Of a stretch of DNA of 64,000 nucleotides, positions 29,113-38,023 are shown piece by piece (position 1 is the stretch's first letter; every line of letters begins with the position of its first letter). The position numbers and the translations under genes are program-made. Location: contig DASXEH010000088.1 of assembly GCA_036490215.1 (NCBI GenBank), positions 1 through 64,000 on the forward strand, given 5' to 3'. The notes under the pieces were generated by a model, which saw only the letters and a list, made by a program, of their open reading frames with translations, ran no database searches and was not told the origin of the DNA. Source of the DNA: JASHSH01 sp036490215 (GTDB lineage Bacteria > Pseudomonadota > Alphaproteobacteria > Rhodospirillales > Magnetospirillaceae).

Positions 29113-32100
29113 TCAAATCGCGGATGGGCGGCGAAGATCAAGGGTTGTCGGGTATTCGCCGGTGATTTCTTCGGGTGGCGCGAACAACCGGCCCGGCGTG
29201 TGACCATGGGCCTGGAAGCGCGCGAGCCGCCGCGCCTCGGCTTCATAGGCGTTCACCGGGAAGGTGTCGTAGTTGCGGCCGCCGGGATGGGCCACGTGAT
29301 AGACGCAGCCGCCGATCGAGCGATTGCTCCAGGTGTCCACGATGTCGAAGGTCAGCGGCGCATGGACGGGGATCGTCGGATGCAGGCCCGAGGACGGCTT
29401 CCAGGCCTTGAAGCGCACACCCGCCACGAATTCGCCCATTCGCCCGGTCGAGACCAAGGGCACCCGGCGGCCGTTGCAGGCCACGACGTGGCGGTTCTCG
29501 ATCAGCCCCTCGGCGCGCACCTGCAGGCGTTCGACCGAGGAGTCGACATACCGCACCGTGCCGCCCACCGCGCCTTCCTCGCCCATCACATGCCAGGGCT
29601 CGAGCGCCTGACGCAGTTCCAGCTTCACCCCGCCGGACTCGATCGCGCCACAGAAGGGGAACCGGAATTCGCGCTGGGCCTCGAACCACTGCGCCTGGAA
29701 CGGATAGCCGGCGCGCGACAGGCCGCCGAGCACATCCATGAAATCCTGCCAGACGAAATGCGGCAGGGTGAAGCGGTCTTGCAATGTCGTGCCCCAGCGC
29801 ACCAGCGCGCCGCCTTGCGGTTCGCGCCAGAACCAGGCGATCAGCGCGCGCAGCAACAATTGCTGCGCCAGGCTCATGCGGTAATCGGGCGGCATCTCAA
29901 AGCAACGGAACTCGACCAGACCCAGGCGGCCAGTCGGGCCGTCGGGCGAATAGAGCTTGTCGATGCAGATTTCGGTACGGTGCGTATTGCCGCTCACATC
30001 GACCAGCAGATTGCGCAACAGCCGGTCCACCAGCCAGGGCAGCGGGACATCGCCCCGGCCTGGTGCGGCGATCCGCGCTAGCGCGATCTCAAGTTCGTAG
30101 AGCGACTCATGCCGCGCTTCGTCAACGCGCGGCGCCTGGCTGGTCGCGCCGATGAACAGGCCCGAGAAGAGATAGGAGAGCGACGGATGCCGTTGCCAGA
30201 AGGTGATCAAGCTTTTCAGCACGTCGGGCCGGCGCAGGAAGGGACTGTCGGCTGGCGCCGCGCCACCCACCACGACGTGATTGCCGCCGCCCGTTCCCGT
30301 GTGGCGGCCGTCGACCATGAATTTGTCGGCGCCCAGCCGCGACAGCCGCGCCTCTTCATAAAGGTCCTTGGTTGTCTCGACGCAATCGCGCCAACTGGAT
30401 TGCGGATGGATATTGACCTCGATCACGCCGGGATCGGGCGTCACCTTGATCAGATTGAGGCGATGATCGGATGGCGGCGTATAGCCCTCGATCTGCACCG
30501 GCAGATTCAGTTCGGTCGCCGTCGCCTCGATCGCCGTCAGCAATTCGAGATAGTCGTCGAGACTGGTCAGCGGCGGCATGAACACATAGAGCTTGCCGTC
30601 GCGGGGCTCGATCGAGAGCGCCGTGCGCACCGCGGCGCCTTCGAGGGAATCCTCGCGCCGCGGCGGCTGGCGATAGGGGTTGTCGCCGACGCGGCGATAG
30701 ACCTGCATGAACCGGCCGGGATCGGGTAGGGCCTCACGCGGGCTGAACGGATCTTCCGGGATGATCTCCGGATAGGCCGTGGGCGGCACCCAGGGCAGCG
30801 TGGCCAGCGGCAAGCGATAGCCCACCGGCGAATCGCCCGGAATCAGGAACAGGCGCTTGCGGCGGAAATTCCAGACCTCGCTGACCCAGCCCTGGCCGGC
30901 GCGTGATTGCCAGCGCTGAACCGGCAGCACATAGCCGGTGGGTTCGGTCAGGCCGCGCTCGAACACGCGGACGATTCGGGCGCGTTCCTCGGCGCTTTCC
31001 AATTTCGAATCGAGCGGATCGACGTTGTCGGGAAGCTGCGCTTCCTTGAGGGTCCAGTGCATCGGATCCTCATAGGCGGCGGTCACATTCTGCCCGCCCA
31101 CGCCCAGACGGTCGGCGATGCCGACCAGCATCAACTCGGCATCGGCGGGCTTCACCGCGACTTTCGGGCGCTCGCTGGCGAACAGCGCGGGGTTGTTCCA
31201 GATCGGCTTGCCATCGACCCGCCAATAGAGCGAGAAACCCCAGCGCGGCAGGCTTTCACCGGGATACCACTTGCCCTGGCCGTGATGCAGGAAGCCGCCG
31301 GGCGCGAAGCGTTCGCGCAGCCGGTGGATCAACTCGTCGGCGCGGAAGCGTTTGGTGGGTCCGACCGCGGCCGTGTTCCATTCGGGCGATTGATAGTCGT
31401 CGACCGAAACGAAGGTCGGCTCGCCGCCCATGGTCAGGCGCACGTCTTGGCGGATGAGATCGGACTCGACCTGATCGCCGAGTTTGACCAGTTCCTCCCA
31501 GGCTTGGTCGGAATAGGGGAAGGTCACGCGCGGCTTTTCGGCCAGGCGCGTCACCTTCATCTCGAAACCGAACTCAACCTTGGCTTCGTCGACGCCACCC
31601 GAGATCGGCGCGGCGGAGCCATAGTGCGGTGTGGCGGCGAGCGGAATATGGCCTTCGCCGGTCAGCAATCCCGACGTGGGATCGAGGCCGACCCAGCCCG
31701 CGCCGGGCAGATAGACTTCGCACCACGCATGCAGATCGGTGAAGTCCTCATCCGTGCCGGACGGACCGTCGAGCGCTTTCAGGTCGTGCTTGAGCTGAAT
31801 CAGATAGCCCGACACGAAACGCGCGGCGAGGCCGAGATGGCGCATGACCTGCACCAGCAGCCAGCCGGTGTCGCGGCACGAGCCCGAGGCGTTGCGCAGC
31901 GTCTCGTCGGGCGTCTGGACGCCCGGCTCCATACGGATGAGATAGCGGATGTCGTGCTGCAGGCGCTGATTCAACTCGACCAGGAAATCGATGGTGCGGG
32001 TCGGTTTGCGCGGGATCGTGTCGAGGAAGGCTTTAAGCCGCGGCGTCAGCGGCTCGGTTTCGAGATAGGGCGCCAGCTCGCGCTTCTGCTCGGCGGTATA

Positions 32101-32415
32101 GGTGAAGGGCACTGTCTCGGCATGGGGCTCGACAAAAAAGTCGAACGGATTGATGACCGCGAGATCGGCCAGCAGATCGACCGTGACCGAGAATTCTTTC
32201 GTCCGCTCAGGGAAGACGAAGCGCGCCAGCCAATTGCCGAACGGGTCCTGCTGCCAATTCACGAAATGCGGCTCGGGCGTGACCTTCAGTGAATAAGACG
32301 GGATGGCGATGCGGCAATGAGGCGCGGGGCGCAGCCGGATGATCTGCGGCCCCAGATTGACCAGGCGGTCATATTTATAGCGGGTGGAATGGGTGAGACT
32401 GGCGAGGATCGCCAT
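29113..32415 (-). CDS. Large transglutaminase-like protein with DUF2126 region
   Basis: A 1100-residue protein, the head of the cassette. Residues about 1-300 are a transglutaminase domain: SGSCRDTGWLLVQVMRHLGL with the catalytic Cys, FTDLHAWCEVYLPGAGWVGLDPT with His and Asp. The remaining 800 residues match DUF2126, whose features include TMGGEPTFVSVDD, HHGQGKWYPGE, HTGTGGGNHVVVGG, LPHFVWQDFMDV and GGRNYDTFPVNAYEAEARR. The HTGTGGGNH segment resembles a glutamine-synthetase-type nucleotide site. Start at 32415 (MAILASLTHSTRYKYDR) is the family start; the frame opens 16 codons earlier. Confidence 0.92.
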   Translation of the reverse strand: MAILASLTHSTRYKYDRLVNLGPQIIRLRPAPHCRIAIPSYSLKVTPEPHFVNWQQDPFGNWLARFVFPERTKEFSVTVDLLADLAVINPFDFFVEPHAETVPFTYTAEQKRELAPYLETEPLTPRLKAFLDTIPRKPTRTIDFLVELNQRLQHDIRYLIRMEPGVQTPDETLRNASGSCRDTGWLLVQVMRHLGLAARFVSGYLIQLKHDLKALDGPSGTDEDFTDLHAWCEVYLPGAGWVGLDPTSGLLTGEGHIPLAATPHYGSAAPISGGVDEAKVEFGFEMKVTRLAEKPRVTFPYSDQAWEELVKLGDQVESDLIRQDVRLTMGGEPTFVSVDDYQSPEWNTAAVGPTKRFRADELIHRLRERFAPGGFLHHGQGKWYPGESLPRWGFSLYWRVDGKPIWNNPALFASERPKVAVKPADAELMLVGIADRLGVGGQNVTAAYEDPMHWTLKEAQLPDNVDPLDSKLESAEERARIVRVFERGLTEPTGYVLPVQRWQSRAGQGWVSEVWNFRRKRLFLIPGDSPVGYRLPLATLPWVPPTAYPEIIPEDPFSPREALPDPGRFMQVYRRVGDNPYRQPPRREDSLEGAAVRTALSIEPRDGKLYVFMPPLTSLDDYLELLTAIEATATELNLPVQIEGYTPPSDHRLNLIKVTPDPGVIEVNIHPQSSWRDCVETTKDLYEEARLSRLGADKFMVDGRHTGTGGGNHVVVGGAAPADSPFLRRPDVLKSLITFWQRHPSLSYLFSGLFIGATSQAPRVDEARHESLYELEIALARIAAPGRGDVPLPWLVDRLLRNLLVDVSGNTHRTEICIDKLYSPDGPTGRLGLVEFRCFEMPPDYRMSLAQQLLLRALIAWFWREPQGGALVRWGTTLQDRFTLPHFVWQDFMDVLGGLSRAGYPFQAQWFEAQREFRFPFCGAIESGGVKLELRQALEPWHVMGEEGAVGGTVRYVDSSVERLQVRAEGLIENRHVVACNGRRVPLVSTGRMGEFVAGVRFKAWKPSSGLHPTIPVHAPLTFDIVDTWSNRSIGGCVYHVAHPGGRNYDTFPVNAYEAEARRLARFQAHGHTPGRLFAPPEEITGEYPTTLDLRRPSAI

Positions 32416-32610
32416 CAGCGGCGGCTTTCTGCGCGGAGGATCTCGACCAGAATCACGGACCACCTCTTCATTGTGCAGCGCAACAATGCTGCGCCGTCAA
32501 TCTGGGGCGGTCAAGGGCCGTTGCACAATTTTGAGGTCTTCGCCTCGCATGCCCATGAATTGGGCGTTCTTGGTTGGCAGGGGGCGGGGCGATCTTGTAG
32601 GTCTGACCCT

Positions 32611-33444
32611 ATGCAGAGACTTCTCTTCTTCCAATCGATGTGGGCGATGGAGCGCCGTCATACCGACGGCATCGAGCGCAGCATCGAACAGAATGTCGAG
32701 ATGATCCTGGGCGCCGGTTATGACGGCGTCAGCATGAGCCTGACCGATGCCGATGCCATCCGACGCGTGAATGCGCTGATCAAACCGCATGGCAAAGTGC
32801 TCGAGCCGCACTGCTTCCCGAAGACGGTCGATGACCTGAAGCCGGTGCTCGACCTCTGCACTGAGTTGGGCGTGCATCACCTCGACGTGCAGGCGGATGT
32901 GCGGCCGCGCCAGATCGCCGACTGCGTTCCGCTGATCGAGGGCTGGCAGCGCCTGGCCGAGCAGGTGGACTTTCCGGTCTATCTCGAAACCCATCGCGAC
33001 CGGATGACCACCGATCTCTATTTCACGCTGGACCTGCTCGACCGCGTCCCCGATCTTAAATTGCTCGGCGATCTGTCGCATTTCCTGGTCGGCCGCGAAT
33101 TTTCGACCCCGATCTCGGACGAGAATCACGCGCTGATGCACCGGATCATCGACAACTGTTGGGCCTTCCATGGCCGCGTGGCCAGCCGCGAGCAGGTGCA
33201 GGTCGAGATCAGCTTCCCGCACCACAAGATGTGGCTCGACATCTTCCTCGGCTGGTGGGACTACGGCTTCAAAAGCTGGCGCCGCCGCGCGGGACCCGAT
33301 GATACGTTGGCGTTCGTCTGCGAGTTGGGGCCGAAGCCCTATGCGATCACGGCGCGCGACGGCAACGACACCACTGATCGCTGGCAGGAAGCGCTGCGGT
33401 TGCGCGATCATGTGCGCAAAGTCTGGGATAGCCTACCGAACTGA
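32611..33444 (+). CDS. Sugar phosphate isomerase/epimerase-like TIM-barrel protein
   Basis: A 277-residue protein of the xylose isomerase-like / AP endonuclease 2 TIM-barrel superfamily. Metal-binding residues are suggested by VLEPHCFPK, VHHLDVQADV, VYLETHRDR (Glu and His), LLGDLSHFLVG (Asp, His) and VEISFPHHK. SMWAMERRHTDGIERSIEQN at the start is the substrate side of the barrel. It is 13 bp upstream of the formaldehyde dehydrogenase gene and likely cotranscribed; the reaction is not known. The chosen ATG at 32611 lacks a strong ribosome binding site. Confidence 0.82.
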   Translation: MQRLLFFQSMWAMERRHTDGIERSIEQNVEMILGAGYDGVSMSLTDADAIRRVNALIKPHGKVLEPHCFPKTVDDLKPVLDLCTELGVHHLDVQADVRPRQIADCVPLIEGWQRLAEQVDFPVYLETHRDRMTTDLYFTLDLLDRVPDLKLLGDLSHFLVGREFSTPISDENHALMHRIIDNCWAFHGRVASREQVQVEISFPHHKMWLDIFLGWWDYGFKSWRRRAGPDDTLAFVCELGPKPYAITARDGNDTTDRWQEALRLRDHVRKVWDSLPN

Positions 33445-33457
33445 GAGGGAGCAGAGC

Positions 33458-34567
33458 ATGGATGTGCGCGCCGCCGTGGCCTATGAGGCCGGCAAGCCGC
33501 TGGTGATCGAGACGGTGAAGCTCGACGGGCCCAAGGCGGGCGAGGTGCTGGTCGAGATCAAGGCCACCGGCATCTGCCACACCGACGAGTTCACACGCTC
33601 GGGCGCCGATCCGGAAGGCCTGTTTCCGGCGATCTTCGGCCATGAGGGCGCGGGCGTGGTGGTTGATATCGGGCCGGGCGTGACGTCGCTGAAGAAGGGC
33701 GATCACGTCATTCCGCTCTACATCCCGGAATGCCGCGTCTGCCCGTCCTGCCTCAGCCACAAGACCAATCTCTGCACCTCGATCCGCACCACCCAGGGCA
33801 AAGGCGTGATGCCCGATGGCACCTCGCGCTTCTCGATCGGCGGCGCACCCATCCACCACTACATGGGCACGTCGACCTTCGCCAATTTCACCGTGGTGCC
33901 CGAGATCGCGCTGGCCAAGATCCGCGAGGATGCCCCCTTCGATAAGGTTTGCTATATCGGCTGCGGCGTCACCACCGGCATCGGCGCGGTGATCAACACG
34001 GCCAAGGTCGAGGTCGGCGCACGCGTCATCGTGTTCGGCCTGGGCGGCATCGGCCTCAATGTGATCCAGGGCGCGCGCATCGCGGGCGCCGATCAGATCG
34101 TCGGGGTCGACATCAATCCGAAGCGCAAGGCACTGGCCGAGACGTTCGGCATGACCGACTTCGTCAATCCGAAAGAGGTCGAGGGCGATCTCGTGCCCTA
34201 CCTCGTCAATTTCACCAAGGGCGGTGCGGATTACACCTTCGAATGCATCGGCAACACCAAGACGATGCGCCAGGCGCTGGAATGTTCCCATCGCGGCTGG
34301 GGCGTCAGCGTCATCATCGGCGTGGCCGGCGCGGGGCAAGAAATCGCGACGCGCCCGTTCCAGCTGGTTACCGGCCGCACCTGGAAGGGCACGGCCTTCG
34401 GTGGCGCGCATGGCCGCACCGACGTGCCGAAGATCGTCGATTGGTACATGGACAAGAAGATCAATATCGACGATCTGATCACCCACACGCTGCCGCTTGC
34501 GCAGATCAACGAGGGCTTCGATCTCATGCACGCCGGCGAGTCGATCCGCAGCGTGGTGGTGTTCTGA
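33458..34567 (+). CDS. frmA: S-(hydroxymethyl)glutathione dehydrogenase (class III alcohol dehydrogenase)
   Basis: A 369-residue zinc enzyme that oxidises the glutathione adduct of formaldehyde to S-formylglutathione. Cys40 and His62 (GICHTDEF, FGHEGAG) and a third cysteine (IGCGVTTGIG) bind the catalytic zinc; CRVCPSCLSHKTNLC binds the structural zinc; GLGGIGLNVIQGARIAGA is the NAD fold, and the ADYTFECIGN segment is family-specific. GAGGGAGCAGAGC precedes the ATG. Formate from this pathway could feed the fds enzyme encoded 10 kb away; no S-formylglutathione hydrolase gene is in the window. Confidence 0.93.
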   Translation: MDVRAAVAYEAGKPLVIETVKLDGPKAGEVLVEIKATGICHTDEFTRSGADPEGLFPAIFGHEGAGVVVDIGPGVTSLKKGDHVIPLYIPECRVCPSCLSHKTNLCTSIRTTQGKGVMPDGTSRFSIGGAPIHHYMGTSTFANFTVVPEIALAKIREDAPFDKVCYIGCGVTTGIGAVINTAKVEVGARVIVFGLGGIGLNVIQGARIAGADQIVGVDINPKRKALAETFGMTDFVNPKEVEGDLVPYLVNFTKGGADYTFECIGNTKTMRQALECSHRGWGVSVIIGVAGAGQEIATRPFQLVTGRTWKGTAFGGAHGRTDVPKIVDWYMDKKINIDDLITHTLPLAQINEGFDLMHAGESIRSVVVF

Positions 34568-34592
34568 TTCGAGTTTAATAGAACAAAACATC

Positions 34593-34677
34593 GTCATTCC
34601 CGCGAAGGCGGGAATCCAGGGCCGTTTCCCATGATCTCGGGAGGTGGCCTCTGGACCCCCGCCTGCGCGGGGGTGAC
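34593..34677. repeat. Intergenic repeat of the GTCATTCCCGC type
   Basis: GTCATTCCCGCGAAGGCGGGAATCCAG and, 30 bp on, CTGGACCCCCGCCTGCGCGGGGGTGAC form nested hairpins and together an overall inverted repeat. This element type is widespread between bacterial genes. It separates frmA from the convergent ridA and could act as a terminator for either. Confidence 0.8.
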
Positions 34678-34694
34678 GAATGAGGCGGTGAAGC

Positions 34695-35162
34695 TTACGC
34701 CTTCAACTCCGCCGTCAGCTCGACTTCGACCGGTGCGTTGAGCGGCAGGATCGCCGCGCCGACGGCGGTGCGTGCGTGGCGGCCCGCGTCGCCCAACACT
34801 TCGGCCAGCAGGTCCGAGGCGCCGTTCAGCACTTTGTGTGTGTCGGTGAATCCCGGCGCGCAGGCGACATAACCGACCAGCCGCGTCACGCGCACGACAT
34901 TGTCGAGATCGCCCGCCGCCGCTTTCATCTGCGCCAGCGTGTTGATGGCCGCCAGGCGCGCGGCCTGCTGTCCCTGCTCGAGAGTCAAATCGGTGCCGAG
35001 CAGGCCGGTCGAGACAAGCTTGCCGTCCTTGAGCGGCAGCTGGCCGGAGATGAACAGCAGAGTACCGGCGCGCGTGAACGGCACATAGGCGCCCACGGCG
35101 GCGGGCGCGGGCGGCAGGGTGATCCCCATCGCGGTCAAGCGTGCTTCGCAGGTTCCGGCCAT
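34695..35162 (-). CDS. ridA: RidA-family enamine/imine deaminase
   Basis: A 155-residue YjgF/YER057c/UK114 protein. LLFISGQLPLKDGK, the helix AARLAAINTLAQMKAAAGDLDNVVRVTRLVGYVAC and RTAVGAAILPLNAPVEVELTA, with the substrate-binding Arg, are typical. RidA hydrolyses reactive 2-aminoacrylate released by PLP-dependent serine dehydratases. It is the third gene after serA and a D-serine-dehydratase-like gene (15 bp spacing), which fits that role. It is longer than the 128-residue E. coli RidA, at the N-terminus. Confidence 0.93.
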   Translation of the reverse strand: MAGTCEARLTAMGITLPPAPAAVGAYVPFTRAGTLLFISGQLPLKDGKLVSTGLLGTDLTLEQGQQAARLAAINTLAQMKAAAGDLDNVVRVTRLVGYVACAPGFTDTHKVLNGASDLLAEVLGDAGRHARTAVGAAILPLNAPVEVELTAELKA

Positions 35163-35177
35163 GACGTGGTCCTCCGT

Positions 35178-36485
35178 TTAGAAGAATGTTTTGATGGCGC
35201 CGATGACGCTGTAGTCGTCATCGACCAGGCACAGCACCTGCCACTTATCGAAGGTGGTGCAGGGATGCGAGATGCCGAACGATACCATATCGCCCACCGC
35301 CAGCGGACTGTCGGCCGGCAGCGCCATATGGCAATGCTGATCGTTGAGGCCGGTGACCGTGTGCGCCGGCGAGAGGCGTTGTGGCTTATTCGCACCCGGC
35401 CGCGCCCAGAGCTGTGGCACCGGCAGATGCACGTCGAACGAGATATCGCGCCGCCCGACGGTCAGGATCGCTTTCCCCGGTTCGGGCCGCGACTGGACAT
35501 AGGCCCAGACTTCGAGCGCGGGGATCAGCCCGCCTTTGATCGCAGCAGCATCGGCGCTGCGCCCGACGATGTTTTTGAAGAAATCGTCATAGAGCTTCGA
35601 GTCGTGGGTGAGATAGCAGCCGCTGCGCGTCACCACGCGGGTCGGGCGGCGCAGATTGGTACTTTTGAATTTATCGACGACGATGTCGTAATAGGCCGAT
35701 CCGCCCGCGCTGAGAATCACCTCGCCCCCTTCCGATTGGGGCGCGAACAAATCTTGGTCGTCGCAGGCTTTGGCGATGGCGAGCAGCAGATCGAGAAACG
35801 CGCTCGCCGTCTCGGGGCCCGATTTCGGCGGATCGCCGAAGGCCAAACCCTCAAACCCCTCGACACCGACCAAGGTGAGATGAGGTGCCGCCGCTTTGAC
35901 GGCGCGTGCTACCGCCACGGCGGCGTCCACGCTGCGACACCCGGTGCGGCCGCCCGGAAGGCCGCCTTCGAGCAAAAGCTTCAGCGGGCGGCCCGGTGCG
36001 ATTGCAGCGGCGGCATCGCGCAACGCCGTCACGTTCTCGACCGAATCGACCAGGCAATAGAGATCGAGTTTTGGATCGGCTTTCAGCGCTTCGAAGGCAT
36101 AGCGGATCGCTTGTTTGCCGATCAGCTGGTTGGCGATCACGATGCGCTCGACGCCGAACCGATGCGCCACCTTCATCTGCTGCGCGGTGGCCACGGTGAT
36201 CGCCCAGGCGCCGTCATCGAATTGCTTGGCGAAGAGCTGCGGGCTCATGGTGGTCTTGCCATGCGGCGCAATCACCGCGCCGGTGCGCGCCAGGAACTCG
36301 CGCATGAAGTGGCTGTTCTGGTCGAGCGCCGATTGCTTGATCACCGCCAGCGGCAGCGGCAGATCTTCGCGCAGCAGGTTCCAGCCCTGCTTGCCGATAT
36401 CGCGCAGCGCCACCGGCGGCATGCCGGGCGGCATGCCCTTGGTGCGGCCGTCGATGATCTCTTGCTCGATCGCGCTCAGATCCAT
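35178..36485 (-). CDS. D-serine dehydratase-like / D-threonine aldolase-like PLP enzyme
   Basis: A 435-residue fold-type III PLP protein of the alanine racemase N-terminal family with the DSD1-like C-terminal domain. IAPHGKTTMSP holds the PLP lysine (Lys77); GVEGFEGLAFGD and ILSAGGSAYYD line the phosphate; GISHPCTTFDKWQ near the end has the His and Cys that bind zinc in eukaryotic-type D-serine dehydratases. It could deaminate D-serine to pyruvate or act as a D-threonine aldolase. Its place between serA and ridA favours deamination. Confidence 0.85.
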   Translation of the reverse strand: MDLSAIEQEIIDGRTKGMPPGMPPVALRDIGKQGWNLLREDLPLPLAVIKQSALDQNSHFMREFLARTGAVIAPHGKTTMSPQLFAKQFDDGAWAITVATAQQMKVAHRFGVERIVIANQLIGKQAIRYAFEALKADPKLDLYCLVDSVENVTALRDAAAAIAPGRPLKLLLEGGLPGGRTGCRSVDAAVAVARAVKAAAPHLTLVGVEGFEGLAFGDPPKSGPETASAFLDLLLAIAKACDDQDLFAPQSEGGEVILSAGGSAYYDIVVDKFKSTNLRRPTRVVTRSGCYLTHDSKLYDDFFKNIVGRSADAAAIKGGLIPALEVWAYVQSRPEPGKAILTVGRRDISFDVHLPVPQLWARPGANKPQRLSPAHTVTGLNDQHCHMALPADSPLAVGDMVSFGISHPCTTFDKWQVLCLVDDDYSVIGAIKTFF

Positions 36486-36500
36486 CGACGGCGCTCCCGC

Positions 36501-37748
36501 TTAACGCCGTTCGTACAACAGGCGGGCGCGGATCGTGCCGTCGAGCGCGCGCAGTTCGGCGAGAACCGCCTCGCCCTGTTCGAGCGACACATCGGCGTCC
36601 ACCACCACATAGCCGGTCTCGCCATCGGTCTGCAGGATCTGCGATTCGATGTTGAGCTTGTAGCGCGAAAACACGTTGTTGATGTTGCTCATCACGCCGG
36701 GCTGATTGCGGTGGATATGCAGGAAGCGCGTGCCCGAGGGCCGCGCCTGCAATTGTGCCTGCGGGAAGTTCACCGCGCCGACGGTCGCGCCCGAATCGCT
36801 GTAATCGATCAGTTTGCGCGCCACTTCCTGGCCGATGCGCTCCTGCGCTTCCTCGGTCGAGCCGCCCACATGGGGTGTCAGGATGACGTTGTCGATGCCC
36901 TGCAGTGGCGATTTGAAGGCTTCGCCATTGGCACTGGGCTCAACCGGGAATACGTCGATCGCCGCGCCGCGCAGATGGCCGCTCTTCAGTGCAGCGGCCA
37001 GTGCGTCGAGGTCGACCACGGTGCCGCGGCTGTTGTTGATCAGATAGGCGCCCTTCTTCATCGCGCGCAGCTGCGCGGCTTTGATCATGCCGGCCGTCGC
37101 CGGTGTCTCGGGCACATGCAGGCTGACCACGTCGCTTTGCGCCAGCAGCGCGTCGAGGCTGTCGGTCGGTTCGGTATTGCCGTGGCGCAGCTTGTCGGTC
37201 AGATCGAAGAAGACGACGCGCATGCCCATCGCTTCGGCCAGCATCGAAAGCTGACTGCCGATATTGCCGTAGCCGACGATGCCCAGCGTCTTGCCGCGCA
37301 CCTCAAGGCTGTTCTTGGCCGATTTGTCCCAGCCGCCGCCATGGGCCGCGACCGAGCGCGGGAAGGTGCGGCGGAACAGCATCACGATCTCGCCGATCAC
37401 CAACTCGGCCACGCTGCGCGTATTGGAGAACGGCGCATTGAACACCGGAACGCCGCGCGCGCTGGCAGCCGACAGATCGACCTGATTGGTGCCCACGTTG
37501 AAACAGCCCACGGCCATCAGCTTGTCGGCGGCGGCGAAAACCTTCTCGGTCAGATTGGTGCGCGAGCGGATACCCAGCATGTGGATACCCTTCAGCTTCT
37601 CGACCAACTCGGCTTCACTCAGCGCGCCCGGCAGGCGGGTCAGATTGGCGTAGCCGGCGGTATGCAGCATCTCGACAGCGGTATTGCTGATGCCTTCCAG
37701 CAACAGGATGCCAATCTTGTCCTTGGGCAATGACAAACGATCGTTCAT
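36501..37748 (-). CDS. serA: D-3-phosphoglycerate dehydrogenase
   Basis: A 415-residue enzyme for the first step of serine synthesis, of the E. coli type (catalytic and NAD domains plus one ACT domain). GIRSRTNLTEKVF, VAELVIGEIVMLFR, LGIVGYGNIGSQLS (NAD loop), NNSRGTVVDLDAL (Arg) and LTPHVGGSTEEAQ (catalytic His) are in order. The last 75 residues are ACT (FLHIHRNQPGVMSNINNVF), the serine feedback site. First gene of the serA-PLP enzyme-ridA operon. Confidence 0.96.
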   Translation of the reverse strand: MNDRLSLPKDKIGILLLEGISNTAVEMLHTAGYANLTRLPGALSEAELVEKLKGIHMLGIRSRTNLTEKVFAAADKLMAVGCFNVGTNQVDLSAASARGVPVFNAPFSNTRSVAELVIGEIVMLFRRTFPRSVAAHGGGWDKSAKNSLEVRGKTLGIVGYGNIGSQLSMLAEAMGMRVVFFDLTDKLRHGNTEPTDSLDALLAQSDVVSLHVPETPATAGMIKAAQLRAMKKGAYLINNSRGTVVDLDALAAALKSGHLRGAAIDVFPVEPSANGEAFKSPLQGIDNVILTPHVGGSTEEAQERIGQEVARKLIDYSDSGATVGAVNFPQAQLQARPSGTRFLHIHRNQPGVMSNINNVFSRYKLNIESQILQTDGETGYVVVDADVSLEQGEAVLAELRALDGTIRARLLYERR

Positions 37749-38023
37749 GACGGGCTTTCAGGTTAGTCGGCAGGTTAAATTGCGCCGCGATTTAGGGGTG
37801 CTTCGCCCCGGGGCGCAAGGGCAAATCGAGGCCCAAACCACCATCACGATCATCGCGCGCAAGATAGCGTCTGTCGCGCCCCATCGGCGCATAGCAGTAT
37901 TTCAACGATGGCCATGGCGGCCGGCTTTCGTCGCCCTAAAACCCGTCGCCAGGGTGTATTTCATCGTCGCAAGGCCGTGCCAAAGCGAAACGCAACCGGC
38001 CCGAAACGCGTTATAGTCTGGAT

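Noticed and set aside
34776..37733. A 985-codon plus-strand frame opposite ridA, the PLP enzyme and serA
   Set aside because: It spans three well-supported genes and their gaps on the other strand and has biased composition typical of antisense frames in high-GC DNA.
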